Source of the DNA: Arcicella sp040387735
Lineage (GTDB): Bacteria > Bacteroidota > Bacteroidia > Cytophagales > Spirosomataceae
Assembly: GCA_040387735.1 (NCBI GenBank)
Contig: JAZKDE010000056.1
Coordinates: 5,331 to 69,330, forward strand
Reading direction: 5' to 3'
Length of the DNA: 64,000 bases
The position numbers and the translations under genes are program-made. Below the pieces are notes generated by a model. It saw nothing but the letters and a program-made list of their open reading frames with translations, ran no database searches and was not told the origin of the DNA. Numbering within the stretch: the first letter of the stretch is position 1; each line of letters begins with the position of its first letter. Below, piece by piece: positions 17,025-25,978 of this stretch.

Positions 17025-18020
17025 ATGCAAAACCAGTCCTTCAAAGCCCTTCAAATTTCAGAAAATACTGAAAAACAATACATTACAAATATCATCGAAC
17101 GTCAAGTTTCAGATTTGCCAGCGGGCGAGGTTTTAGTGAAAGTTCAATACTCAACCCTCAATTACAAAGATGCGTTATCGTCAGTTGGCAATAAAGGAGT
17201 TACTCGCAATTATCCGCATACGCCAGGTATTGATGCCGCTGGCGTTGTTGCAGAAAGTGATTCTCTCGATTTTAAAGTGGGCGACGAAGTTATCGTAACC
17301 AGTTATGATTTAGGAATGAATACTTCGGGCGGATTTGCCGAGTATATTAGAATACCTGCTCGTTGGGTTGTTTCGATGCCCACAGGCTTATCTATGCGTG
17401 AAGCAATGATTTACGGAACGGCGGGTTTTACAGCAGCGATGTGTATTAATGCTTTGATAAGCAACGGATTGTCTCCCGAAAAAGGCAAAGTATTAGTAAC
17501 AGGCTCAACGGGTGGTGTAGGAATTTTATCGGTAGCCATTCTGAAAAAATTGGGTTTTGAAGTAACAGCCGTAACCGGGAAACCCGAAGCCGCCGAATTT
17601 TTAACCAAAGTTGGTGCAAGCGAAATCGTTACGAGAGAAGCCCTTGATGACCAATCTGGTCGCCCGATGTTAAAATCAGTTTATGCGGGTGTTATTGATA
17701 CTGTTGGCGGAAATATTTTAGCAACTGCCTTAAAATCATTGAATTACGGCGGAACAGTAGCCGCTTGTGGCTTGGTAGCTTCACCCGAATTACACACTTC
17801 TGTTTTCCCTTTTATTCTCCGTGGAAATGCCTTATTTGGAATTGATTCGGCAGAATGTCCAATGCCTTTACGTAGATATATTTGGCAAAAATTAGCTTCT
17901 GACTGGAAACCATCGGATTTAGAATCATTAGCTACCGAAATTAGTTTGGAAGAAGTACACGAAAAATTAAATTTGATTTTGAAAGGCAGGGCTTTAGGAA
18001 AATCATTAGTGAAGTTATAA
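17025..18020 (+). CDS. YhdH/YhfP-family quinone oxidoreductase (acrylyl-CoA reductase-like)
   Basis: A 331-aa zinc-free medium-chain dehydrogenase. The family signature is seen in VKVQYSTLNYKDALSSVGNKGVTRNYPHTPGIDAAG, the NADP-binding Rossmann fold in VTGSTGGVGILSVAIL, and the C-terminal FILRGNALFGIDSAECP typical of YhdH. E. coli AcuI (YhdH) reduces acrylyl-CoA to propionyl-CoA with NADPH; other members act on quinones or enones. No cysteine or histidine zinc ligands are present, as expected. It is a single gene between two terminators. Confidence 0.9.
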   Translation: MQNQSFKALQISENTEKQYITNIIERQVSDLPAGEVLVKVQYSTLNYKDALSSVGNKGVTRNYPHTPGIDAAGVVAESDSLDFKVGDEVIVTSYDLGMNTSGGFAEYIRIPARWVVSMPTGLSMREAMIYGTAGFTAAMCINALISNGLSPEKGKVLVTGSTGGVGILSVAILKKLGFEVTAVTGKPEAAEFLTKVGASEIVTREALDDQSGRPMLKSVYAGVIDTVGGNILATALKSLNYGGTVAACGLVASPELHTSVFPFILRGNALFGIDSAECPMPLRRYIWQKLASDWKPSDLESLATEISLEEVHEKLNLILKGRALGKSLVKL

Positions 18021-18023
18021 GCA

Positions 18024-18068
18024 AAATTTTACTTCGAGGCTTAATCATTAATTCTCGAAGTAAAATTT
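18024..18068. terminator. Bidirectional terminator
   Basis: Perfect 15-bp arms (AAATTTTACTTCGAG at 18024-18038 and its complement at 18054-18068) lie between two converging genes, with the A/T ends able to serve both. Confidence 0.75.
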
Positions 18069-18073
18069 CTAAG

Positions 18074-19273
18074 TTATAGCATCTTATTCAAATACAAAAA
18101 TCCTAAAGCAGAAAGCATACAAAATCCACCCATCAAATACCAAAGCGTAGTAAACCCGAAATACTGAACCACTTGTGAGCCAATCGTTGGCGAAGCAATT
18201 TGAGCAAATGAATAGCACATTGAGTACATCGCAAGGTATTGTCCACGATTTTTTTCATTGGAACGTTCTACCGAAAAACTCTGCATAAATGGCATGGCAA
18301 ACATTTCTCCGATTGTATTTAGGGCAATTGAAACCCAAAGAATTCCCACAAAGAAATACGTATTAAAAACCCAAAATGAAAGAGCTGTCAGAATTGTACC
18401 AAAAGCAATTAAGGAAGTTTTTCTAAATCGACCTTCCAGTTGGTGTACCAAAATCATTTCAACCATTGAAATCAAGATTCCGTTGAAAATCATCAAAAGT
18501 CCAATTCTCGATTCGGGCAGATGATAAACCGTTCGGAAATAAAGAGGCTCTAATGTGAATAATTGAAAAAACGGAACGGAATAAAATATCACACAAATAA
18601 TGAAAAAACAATAGACCGAATCCTTGTACGGCGAACTCGCTACCTCATTTTTCACCACTTGTTTTTCGTCCTTTATAACCTGATTTTGGGGTGATTTTAA
18701 CAATACCCTAAAGAGAATTGCGGCCAAAATACAGGTAATTCCATCGGCATAAAATATCAAGTCGTAGTTGATTTCTGCTAAAAAACCACCCACCCCACCC
18801 CCAATTGACCAACCTAAATTGATTGCTAAGCGATTTAATGAGTAAGAACGTGTACGATTTTCAGATTTACTGTAATAGGCAATTGATGCAGCATTGGCAG
18901 GCCGAAAAGTATCTCCGAGCGTGGTAAAAATGAATACACCCACGCACATTGAATAGAAAGTAGTGAGGTGCATTAGTACTAATAGCATTATTCCAGCCAA
19001 TAATAGACTAAAAAACTGAATATGGTAAAATCCTATTTTGTCAGAAAGCCTTCCGCCTAAAAAAGTGCCAAATAATGCTCCAGAACCATAAACTCCCATT
19101 ATAATTCCAGCATCAGCCACGCTAAAATGCAATTTTTGAGTCATGTAAAGTGTTAGGTATGGCAAGACCATAGTGCCACTTCGATTGACAAACATTACTG
19201 CCGACAACAACCAAATGGATTTGGGTAAACCCAAGTAAGCATTTCGATATAATTGGATAGATTTGGTGAACAT
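18074..19273 (-). CDS. MFS transporter, drug-exporter type
   Basis: A 399-aa permease with 12 predicted helices. The MFS loop-2/3 motif is GGRLSDKIGFYH (about 78-89) and RSGTMVLPYLTLYM lies in helix 1. The overall form resembles 12-helix multidrug or sugar-efflux exporters of the MdtH/YajR kind. There is a cytoplasmic loop of about 30 polar residues in the middle. No regulator or substrate gene is adjacent, so the substrate is unknown. Confidence 0.85.
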   Translation of the reverse strand: MFTKSIQLYRNAYLGLPKSIWLLSAVMFVNRSGTMVLPYLTLYMTQKLHFSVADAGIIMGVYGSGALFGTFLGGRLSDKIGFYHIQFFSLLLAGIMLLVLMHLTTFYSMCVGVFIFTTLGDTFRPANAASIAYYSKSENRTRSYSLNRLAINLGWSIGGGVGGFLAEINYDLIFYADGITCILAAILFRVLLKSPQNQVIKDEKQVVKNEVASSPYKDSVYCFFIICVIFYSVPFFQLFTLEPLYFRTVYHLPESRIGLLMIFNGILISMVEMILVHQLEGRFRKTSLIAFGTILTALSFWVFNTYFFVGILWVSIALNTIGEMFAMPFMQSFSVERSNEKNRGQYLAMYSMCYSFAQIASPTIGSQVVQYFGFTTLWYLMGGFCMLSALGFLYLNKML

Positions 19274-19352
19274 TTTAAAACTAAATTAACAACTTTTGTG
19301 TTTCGTTATCGTATTGATTATGAATTGATTATGAAGATATTGTGAAGTATGC

Positions 19353-19360
19353 TATCTTTG
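19353..19360 (+). promoter_or_regulatory. -7 box that fixes the start of the small gene
   Basis: TATCTTTG is a full match to TAnnTTTG. It overlaps the first in-frame ATG (19349), so transcription would begin near 19367 and translation must use a later ATG. Just upstream, TGATTATGAATTGATTATGAA contains a short tandem repeat. Confidence 0.55.
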
Positions 19361-19396
19361 CAAAACCACATTAACACATTATCCCATTTAACCACC

Positions 19397-19606
19397 ATGT
19401 CACCGCCGATGAAAAATACCCCAATCATCCTAACGTCAGAGTCTATCGAAGTGTTAGTTGCGAATATCGCAGAGGAGTTATTGAAAGGTCACAACACTTA
19501 CAAGTCTGAGACCGCAGCCCTGAAAAAGAAAATCAAAATAGGAATGTTGAGAACAATATCTTATCAGGAGTTTTCCCAAAAACAGCAACAGCAAGCATCC
19601 GCATAA
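19397..19606 (+). CDS. Small protein of unknown function (69 aa)
   Basis: The start at 19397 is chosen because the promoter box covers the earlier ATG at 19349; 19409 (MKNTPIILTSES) is equally possible. The peptide has ILTSESIEVLVANIAEELLKGHNTYK, which recalls the N-terminal helix before the HTH domain of small excisionase-like proteins of Bacteroidota mobile elements. The HTH itself is missing and the protein ends with a Gln-rich tail. It could be a remnant of such a gene or an independent small protein. No integrase or other mobile gene is near. Confidence 0.5.
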   Translation: MSPPMKNTPIILTSESIEVLVANIAEELLKGHNTYKSETAALKKKIKIGMLRTISYQEFSQKQQQQASA

Positions 19607-19898
19607 GTTGCCTAAGTCCATCAATATCGAACCTTACCGCCATAAGGTTCTTGGTAAATTCCCCTCAAATTCTTGAAATCAAGAAGCTTTATTTGTCATC
19701 CGACTCTCTTCCATTCTGGCAAATATTACTCAAATGAGCAAAACTAATTTTTAGTTTATCCTCATTTTTTTTATGAAAACTCTCGCCACATCTTGCAACA
19801 AAATTAGAAGAAATTTTAGCTAAAAATAAGGTAACTTTATTATCTAATTTTCGGTAAAACTGAATATTTGTAATATATCTCAAAATTTGACTATTAAA

Positions 19899-21203
19899 AT
19901 GAATCTTATGCAACAACCAACCACTATTCTGGATTCTCAGAAACTATCAAGCTTACAATTATCCACTATTTTAATTTGCTTTTTGATGAATATGCTCGAT
20001 GGCATGGACGTAATGGTAATTTCTTACGTTGCTCCGCATATTTCGACGGCATGGGCAATTAGTCCACAATCTTTGGGAATCGTCTTTAGTGCTGGATTAT
20101 TAGGAATGTCCATCGGAGCAATGTTTTTAGCCCCAAATGCTGATAAAATTGGACGAAAAAATATGATTTTAATTTGTGGTGTATTGATGGGATTGAGCGT
20201 TTTTGCGACAATTTTAGCCAAATCAGTAGAAATGTTAGTATTTTTTAGAGTAATCAGTGGTTTGGGTATCGGCGGAATGTTAGCAAGTACCGCCACACTT
20301 ACTGCGGAATATGCACCCAAAGCTCGCAAAGATTTTTGGGTAAGTTTTGTCATTTCGGGGTATCCCGTCGGAGCAGTTTTATCGGGTATGGTAGCCGCAA
20401 AAGTAATCCCAATGTACGGCTGGCAAACAATGTTTCAATTAGCGGGTTTATCTACTTTGTGTACACTTCCATTAACGTATCTCTTTTTATCAGAATCATT
20501 GGATTTTTTATTGAAAACTCAACCAAAAAATGCTCTAAAAAAAGCTAATCTCATTTTAGAGAAAATAAATTTACCCGTGTTAGGTGTATTACCTTTAATT
20601 GATTATCAATCTAACATAAAAATTTCCGTAAAATCATTACTTGTTTCAGAAACAAAAACAGCGACTATTAGGCTATGGGTTGCCATTTTTATGGCTTTTG
20701 CTACCTTGTATTTTCTCACAACTTGGATTCCCAAATTGGCATCTGCCACTGGTTTATCCAATGAGTTAGCAATTTATGCAGGAACAATTTTTAATTTGGG
20801 GGCATTCTTAGGCATTATTTCGCAGGGTTATTTATCCAGTAAATTTGGCTTACAACGAACCATCTTTGGCTTTTTGATAGCAACCGCTGTATTAATGCTA
20901 ATTTTTGGTTTGTTCAAAGGTTCAATGATGGTTTTAATCCTTTTTGGCTTAATTGGTTTTGGAATTCAAGGTGGATTTGTGGGTTTATATTCAGTAGCAG
21001 CTCGATTATATCCGACCGAAATCAGAACAACGGGGGTTGGTTGGGCAGTAGGTGCTGGCAGAATTGGGGCTATTGCTGGACCAATTTTGGGCGGCATACT
21101 GATTGGCTTAGGATTGTCAATGACCATCAATTTTATCATATTTGCAGTACCGCCCATCATTGGTGGCATTGTAACACTTTATATCTCTACAAAAGAAATT
21201 TAA
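19899..21203 (+). CDS. MFS transporter, aromatic acid:H+ symporter type
   Basis: The ATG at 19899 gives 434 aa; a TTG four codons earlier is less likely. Twelve helices are predicted. The AAHS signature is visible: DGMDVMVISYVAPHIS in helix 1 (the D-G-x-D acidic motif), NADKIGRKNM after helix 2, the RVISGLGIGGMLASTATLTAEYAP stretch in helix 4, and RLYPTEIRTTGVGWAVGAGRIGAIAGP near the end. PcaK, BenK and related symporters import benzoate-type acids with protons. No aromatic-degradation gene is nearby, so the substrate is open. Confidence 0.87.
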   Translation: MNLMQQPTTILDSQKLSSLQLSTILICFLMNMLDGMDVMVISYVAPHISTAWAISPQSLGIVFSAGLLGMSIGAMFLAPNADKIGRKNMILICGVLMGLSVFATILAKSVEMLVFFRVISGLGIGGMLASTATLTAEYAPKARKDFWVSFVISGYPVGAVLSGMVAAKVIPMYGWQTMFQLAGLSTLCTLPLTYLFLSESLDFLLKTQPKNALKKANLILEKINLPVLGVLPLIDYQSNIKISVKSLLVSETKTATIRLWVAIFMAFATLYFLTTWIPKLASATGLSNELAIYAGTIFNLGAFLGIISQGYLSSKFGLQRTIFGFLIATAVLMLIFGLFKGSMMVLILFGLIGFGIQGGFVGLYSVAARLYPTEIRTTGVGWAVGAGRIGAIAGPILGGILIGLGLSMTINFIIFAVPPIIGGIVTLYISTKEI

Positions 21204-21275
21204 TGTCCTGTTTAAACGTTTCATCATAAATAACAGTCTAATTATCAACGATATCACTGAAAGAAAACTATAACC

Positions 21276-22646
21276 ATGCAAAGACATTTTCTAAAAGGAA
21301 TAACAATTATAGTTGGGACTTTCCTAATCATATCAGCCTGCTCGAAAAAATCTATTGACAGCACTGATCCAGTGGTCATATCAAGTTTTAGTTTGATGCA
21401 AGACCGTATTCTCACGCCTACTTGTGCAACTTCGGGTTGTCATGCTTCCGTTTCAGATGCGACTTTTAAAGAACACGGTTTGGTATTAGAAAAATCTGTT
21501 GCTTATCAAAACTTAGTGGGTGTTGTACCTTTTAATGCCCTTTCTAAAGCCGATGGTCACTTAAGAGTAAAAGCTTACAAATCTTTAGAAAGCCTTTTGT
21601 ACCATAAATTAAATTGGGATGCGGCTCATCACGGTGGCAAACAATATGGTTCGCCAATGCCTTTGGGAAGTACTGCACTAAGCGTTGGACAGATTGAATT
21701 TGTTCGTCGTTGGATTGAAGCAGGAGCTCCCCAAACAGGCGAAGTAGTAGATTCAAAACTATTAGATGATAAAACACCAAGCGTTTCTGTGAATGATGAT
21801 TTTTCTGCCATGAAAACTCCCAAAGCAGAAGGTGTTGATGGGTATCAGTTGAAAGTGGATAAATTTACGGTACAATCTAATTTTGAACGTGAATTATTTG
21901 TACGAAGAAGTGTAGGAAATACCGCCGAAATCTACGTCAATCGGATAAAATTACAATCTCGTGCCAATAGTCATCACATGGTTTTGTATGATTTTAGAGA
22001 TAGAACCAATTTACCTACTATTGACGCAGTGAGAGACTTACGTAATTCAGATAATTCATTAAATCTGGTTACAGTTGTTCAAATGTCAAATCATATTTTC
22101 TTAGGCGGTGGCACGCAAGCTAATCAAGAATATATCTTCCCCGAAGGCACGGCGTTATTACTTCCCGCTGACTATTCGATGGACTTAAATCCGCATTATT
22201 TCAACAAAACTAACGGCAATCTTTACGGTGAAAATTACGTCAATTTATACACGATGGATAAAACGAAAGTTAAGTATGTGGTAAAAACCATTGATTTTAA
22301 TAATACAAGTTTTAGCCTTCCTGCCAATACCAAAACGACTATTACCAAAGATTTTGCCTTTAGTAAGAATGTACAAATTGTGATGCTGACTTCTCACACG
22401 CACAAGTACGGAGAGAAATATGTCATCAAAATAAAAGGGGGAACAAGAGACGGTGAAATCGTTTATGAAAATACAGATTGGGAACATCCTGCGGTGATAA
22501 ATTTTACTACCCCAATTGCCTTGAAAAAAGGGGAAGGTTTAACCTCGGTAGTTACCTACAACAATACCTCGAATCAAAAACTATCGTTCGGTTTAACTTC
22601 AGAAGATGAAATGGACATCATTTTTGGGTATTATTACGAAGAGTAA
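21276..22646 (+). CDS. Lipoprotein with cytochrome-c-like domain and PHM-like copper monooxygenase
   Basis: A 456-aa lipoprotein (Cys22). Residues 35-155 look like a small cytochrome-c domain with CX4CH (Cys50, Cys55, His56) and a possible axial Met128 in GSPMPLG. Residues 190-456 fit the copper type II ascorbate-dependent monooxygenase fold (PHM/DBH). Both copper sites seem present: His233-His234 and His307 for one, His374, His376 (SHTHKYG) and Met446 (SEDEMD) for the other. Animal PHM hydroxylates peptidyl-glycine, but bacterial relatives have no settled substrate. The fusion would allow electrons to pass from heme to copper at the cell envelope, which is inference. It stands alone. Confidence 0.8.
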   Translation: MQRHFLKGITIIVGTFLIISACSKKSIDSTDPVVISSFSLMQDRILTPTCATSGCHASVSDATFKEHGLVLEKSVAYQNLVGVVPFNALSKADGHLRVKAYKSLESLLYHKLNWDAAHHGGKQYGSPMPLGSTALSVGQIEFVRRWIEAGAPQTGEVVDSKLLDDKTPSVSVNDDFSAMKTPKAEGVDGYQLKVDKFTVQSNFERELFVRRSVGNTAEIYVNRIKLQSRANSHHMVLYDFRDRTNLPTIDAVRDLRNSDNSLNLVTVVQMSNHIFLGGGTQANQEYIFPEGTALLLPADYSMDLNPHYFNKTNGNLYGENYVNLYTMDKTKVKYVVKTIDFNNTSFSLPANTKTTITKDFAFSKNVQIVMLTSHTHKYGEKYVIKIKGGTRDGEIVYENTDWEHPAVINFTTPIALKKGEGLTSVVTYNNTSNQKLSFGLTSEDEMDIIFGYYYEE

Positions 22647-22661
22647 ATTTTTGACGATTTA

Positions 22662-22694
22662 AATCTCGGCGAGACTTAAAACTTCGCCGAGATT
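22662..22694 (+). terminator. Hairpin after the copper monooxygenase gene
   Basis: Perfect 11-bp arms (AATCTCGGCGA at 22662-22672 with 22684-22694). The T run is weak. It sits between converging genes. Confidence 0.6.
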
Positions 22695-22748
22695 ATTTAA
22701 GCGTTGACTTTATAAATATCCAGTCTAATAATGATAAAACATCAAAAG

Positions 22749-23192
22749 CTAAAACTTCCGAATCAAAACAACACCAATAACCAAACACAAAGCCCCGATT
22801 AATCTGCCCAAAGACATCTCTCGAACGGGCGTATCCAAAATTCCGTAATGGTCAAAAAGTATTGAAATAGTCATTTGTCCCGCTACAATCAATCCGAAAG
22901 TCAAGGCAAAACCCAATCGAGGCATTAATACGATTACCGTACTGACATAAAAAGCCCCTAAAAGTCCCGCAAACCAAACATACCAAGGAACATTTTTACA
23001 TTCACTAATTAAATTAAGTGGAATTCGAGCAATAAGAGCATAAACAAATAGTCCAATTAAACCCGTAAGAAAAGACAAGAAAGCGGCTAACACGGGATGC
23101 CCCACAGATTTTGACATTTGAGCATTCAATCCCGCTTGAGTTGGGAAAACGGCACCGCAGAGAAAAGCTAAAAAAATCAGGAAGTATTGCAT
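22749..23192 (-). CDS. DMT-family transporter, YdcZ/DUF606 type
   Basis: A 147-aa membrane protein with five hydrophobic segments. It shows the YdcZ features AGLNAQMSKSVGHPVLAAFLSF and PWYVWFAGLLGAFYVSTVIVLMPRLG. Members are half-size relatives of drug/metabolite transporters that probably work as dimers; substrates are mostly unknown. It follows the DUF2807 gene on the same strand, but a terminator lies between them, so it is likely transcribed separately. Confidence 0.88.
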   Translation of the reverse strand: MQYFLIFLAFLCGAVFPTQAGLNAQMSKSVGHPVLAAFLSFLTGLIGLFVYALIARIPLNLISECKNVPWYVWFAGLLGAFYVSTVIVLMPRLGFALTFGLIVAGQMTISILFDHYGILDTPVREMSLGRLIGALCLVIGVVLIRKF

Positions 23193-23223
23193 TAGAGGAT
23201 TTTATAAGCTGTAAATAAAAAAA

Positions 23224-23265
23224 CGTAGCATAATTTCAGTACAAATGTACCAAAATCACGCTACG
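23224..23265 (-). terminator. Terminator after the DUF2807 gene
   Basis: CGTAGC (23224-23229) and GCTACG (23260-23265) close a longer imperfect stem with an inner GTAC-AAAT-GTAC. On the minus strand it is followed by a run of seven Ts. Confidence 0.65.
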
Positions 23266-23286
23266 CATATTTTATTAAGCATAAAA

Positions 23287-24000
23287 TTATTGCTTGTGAA
23301 TATCCGAACCTCCCGTTGAACTGGATTTCACAACTCTTGCATTTCCTTTGTGATAAACATCGCTTCCACCAGTTGCCGAAATACTGATTTCTTTTTCAGC
23401 CCAAACGTAAGAATCTGACCCACCCGTAGATGATACCGAACAAAAATTTGAACGTAAATTACTCGCTTTCAAATCACTTCCTCCCGTTGAAGAAGCTTTA
23501 AAAACCGTTGCTGTTCCTACTAAAGTCACGTCAGACCCACCCGTAGTTGCACAAGTTAATTCATCAGCATCCAATGTAAGTTTTATATCTGAGCCACCCG
23601 TTGCTTTGACATCCAATTTTATCAAATCCAATTTATTTTCCGTATAAACATCCGCTCCTCCCGTAGCTGAGAGCAAATTAAGGTCTTTAACCGTGATGTA
23701 AACTCTCACTGATTTTGACTTTCTCCAGTCAAAATCCAACCAATTTTTTGACGATTCCACGTATATTTTTAGAGTTCCACCTTCATTTTCAGTAATTACT
23801 TTTTCTACCTTATCTTTCTCTCCAACCACTTTTACGGATTCGGTACCGCCTTGTTTTAGATAAAGGTCAATTCCACTCGAAACATGAATGGCTTTAAAAT
23901 TCGACACATTACGGACTTCCTCTGTTTTTTGAGCGTAAACACTTGAAAAACAAAAAAATAATATAGCTAAAATGACAAAAGATTTGAGGGAGGTTTTCAT
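23287..24000 (-). CDS. Exported DUF2807 (head GIN) protein with seven TGGSD repeats
   Basis: A 237-aa protein with signal peptide MKTSLKSFVILAILFFCFSSVYAQ. Residues 30-110 are the start of the DUF2807 domain (FKAIHVSSGIDLYLKQGG... VVGEKDKVEKVIT). From about 110 on, a motif TGG(A/S)D recurs seven times every 17-25 residues, each followed by a short strand, which suggests a right-handed beta-helix. In this family the repeats are thought to form a structural envelope protein; no enzyme activity is known. It is followed by its own terminator and is separate from pnuC upstream. Confidence 0.88.
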   Translation of the reverse strand: MKTSLKSFVILAILFFCFSSVYAQKTEEVRNVSNFKAIHVSSGIDLYLKQGGTESVKVVGEKDKVEKVITENEGGTLKIYVESSKNWLDFDWRKSKSVRVYITVKDLNLLSATGGADVYTENKLDLIKLDVKATGGSDIKLTLDADELTCATTGGSDVTLVGTATVFKASSTGGSDLKASNLRSNFCSVSSTGGSDSYVWAEKEISISATGGSDVYHKGNARVVKSSSTGGSDIHKQ

Positions 24001-24098
24001 AATTTGGATGCTTTAATACGGTTTATTTTTCAATGATGACTTTATGATAATAAGATGCAAACACGATGGGAAAGGTTGCGTTAATTTGGAGAATAATT

Positions 24099-24677
24099 TT
24101 AAACTGATTTAATTGAATACTTCCAATCTCTAAAACCTTTCACCGCTAAAAGTATCAATAGAAAGTACAAAATACTCGTACCATTTAATCCTTTAACAAT
24201 ATACATTCCAACGTAACAAATATTTGCAACAATCCACAACAACCAGTTTTCCAAGTACTTGCGGGCAGTCATCCACGTTGCCATGAGACTAATTGCCGTC
24301 AAAGAAGAGTCCAAATATGGCAGACTTGCTTCGGTATGTTGACTGTGTAAATAACCCGAAATTAAGGTAAAAATCACAAAAAAAATCAAGCAAAATATCA
24401 ATAATTTAAAAGGCGTTTTACTGACGGATAATTCAGAATGATGTTTTCCACCAAATCGCCATTCGTACCAACCATAGATACTCAAAAGAATAAAAACACC
24501 CTGCAATTCCATATCAGAATATAGTTTGGATTGGTAAAATGTAATGGCGTATATTCCCGACGAAACGATTGCCCAAAACCATCCCCAAACATTTTGTCGA
24601 GTATTGAGCCAAACACAGATTAAAGAGGCAATTATCCCCGAAACTTCAAGCCAATTTGTTACTAAATAATCTATCAT
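24099..24677 (-). CDS. pnuC: Nicotinamide riboside transporter PnuC
   Basis: The start at 24677 (MIDYLVTNWLEVSG) gives 192 aa; the open frame adds nine residues that are not membrane-like. Seven helices are predicted. The PnuC pattern is clear in WGWFWAIVSSGIYAITFYQSKLYSDMELQGVFILLSIYGWYEW, which contains the aromatic substrate-binding residues. PnuC carries nicotinamide riboside or a related vitamin by facilitated diffusion. nth and yraN lie directly upstream on the same strand with gaps of 59 and 73 bases, so the three may be co-transcribed. Confidence 0.92.
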   Translation of the reverse strand: MIDYLVTNWLEVSGIIASLICVWLNTRQNVWGWFWAIVSSGIYAITFYQSKLYSDMELQGVFILLSIYGWYEWRFGGKHHSELSVSKTPFKLLIFCLIFFVIFTLISGYLHSQHTEASLPYLDSSLTAISLMATWMTARKYLENWLLWIVANICYVGMYIVKGLNGTSILYFLLILLAVKGFRDWKYSIKSV

Positions 24678-24736
24678 TTTTGATTTTAAGCCACGAAGGT
24701 ACAAAGGCTATAATTTTCGGTTAGGTGAAACAATTA

Positions 24737-25414
24737 TTAATTATTAACTCCTTTTTGAGCTTTCATTACTTTACGTTCCAATGCTTCAAAATACTTACAA
24801 AAGCCTTTCAAAGCACATTCTCCGCATTTGGGCGAACGAGCTACGCATACATAGCGACCGTGCAGTATAAGCCAGTGATGTGCTACGGCAACAGATTCTT
24901 TCGGAATATATTTGATTAATTCTTTCTCAACCGCCAACGGCGTCGTTGCCGATTTTGGCACTAACCCAATGCGATGCGAAACCCTAAAAACGTGCGTATC
25001 GACTGCCATTGCAGGTTGGTTATAAATCACAGAAACGATAACATTCGCCGTTTTTCTACCAACTCCAGGAAGCGTTTGTAATTCTTCAATCGAACTTGGA
25101 ACTTCCGAATTATATTCGCTAACCAAACGTTTAGCCATGCCAATCAAATGTTTAGCTTTATTATTCGGGTACGAAATGGAACGGATATAATGAAAAACTT
25201 CCTCAAATTCAGCTTTAGCAAGTGACTCCGCATCAGGAAAACGCTCAAAAAGTGGAGGTGTAACAATATTCACTCGTTTGTCCGTGCATTGGGCGGATAA
25301 AGACACTGCAACTAACAATTCATAAGGCGTACGATAGGCTAATTCAGTTTCTGCAATCGGGAAATTCTCGGTAAAATATCCAATCAGTTGTTTATATCGG
25401 TCTTTTTTGAGCAT
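24737..25414 (-). CDS. nth: Endonuclease III, DNA glycosylase/AP lyase
   Basis: Nth removes oxidised pyrimidines from DNA and cuts the AP site. The 225-aa protein has the helix-hairpin-helix LPGVGRKTA with catalytic Lys121, the Asp139 of AVDTHVFR, and a [4Fe-4S] cluster with Cys190, Cys197, Cys200 and Cys206 (spacing C-x6-C-x2-C-x5-C). All key residues are present. It lies between yraN and pnuC on the same strand. Confidence 0.96.
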   Translation of the reverse strand: MLKKDRYKQLIGYFTENFPIAETELAYRTPYELLVAVSLSAQCTDKRVNIVTPPLFERFPDAESLAKAEFEEVFHYIRSISYPNNKAKHLIGMAKRLVSEYNSEVPSSIEELQTLPGVGRKTANVIVSVIYNQPAMAVDTHVFRVSHRIGLVPKSATTPLAVEKELIKYIPKESVAVAHHWLILHGRYVCVARSPKCGECALKGFCKYFEALERKVMKAQKGVNN

Positions 25415-25487
25415 TGGCTTGGTAGGACAGATTTCTTATCTGTCAATTGGTATTTTAAATTTTACATTACAGGTGAAACCTGCGTTA

Positions 25488-25844
25488 CTAATAAAAAGCA
25501 TCTTCAAAATGCGTAATTTCAATATTATCATCCGTTCTAAAAATGATAGAAACAATATCAAAACGGATTTGTTGTTGCCAATTAGTAGTATAAACAAAGT
25601 TTTCAGCCGCTTTGGTTACAAGTTTAATTTTATTTTTGGTAACGCTAATTTCAGGGTTACCAAATTTAGTATTGGTCAGTGATTTTACTTCCACGAAGAC
25701 TAAAAAAATGTCTTTTTGCACAATAATATCAATCTCTGCACGACCGTAACGGTAGTTTCGAGAACGAATTTCATAGCCTTTTTCTTCCAAAAAGATAGAA
25801 GCTAAATCTTCGGCTTTTTTGCCAGTCTCAAGGTGTTTCGCCAT
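25488..25844 (-). CDS. YraN family endonuclease-like protein (UPF0102)
   Basis: A 118-aa protein with a PD-(D/E)XK-type core: GKKAEDLASIFLEEKGYEIRSRNYRYGRAEIDIIVQ followed by LVFVEVKS. The Glu14-Asp-ExK arrangement matches YraN, a family structurally close to Holliday junction resolvases; its real role is not proven. It is followed by nth after 73 bases, a repair neighbour that fits a nucleic-acid function. Confidence 0.9.
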   Translation of the reverse strand: MAKHLETGKKAEDLASIFLEEKGYEIRSRNYRYGRAEIDIIVQKDIFLVFVEVKSLTNTKFGNPEISVTKNKIKLVTKAAENFVYTTNWQQQIRFDIVSIIFRTDDNIEITHFEDAFY

Positions 25845-25978
25845 TTAATTTTCAATGTATGGATTTGTAGAAAATATTAAAATATCATTAATTGTTTCCT
25901 CAAGATACCGCTTATTGATTAGCCAATCAAAAAATCTTTGAGTAAATTTATCAAGTCCAATCAACAAACATCGAAAAT

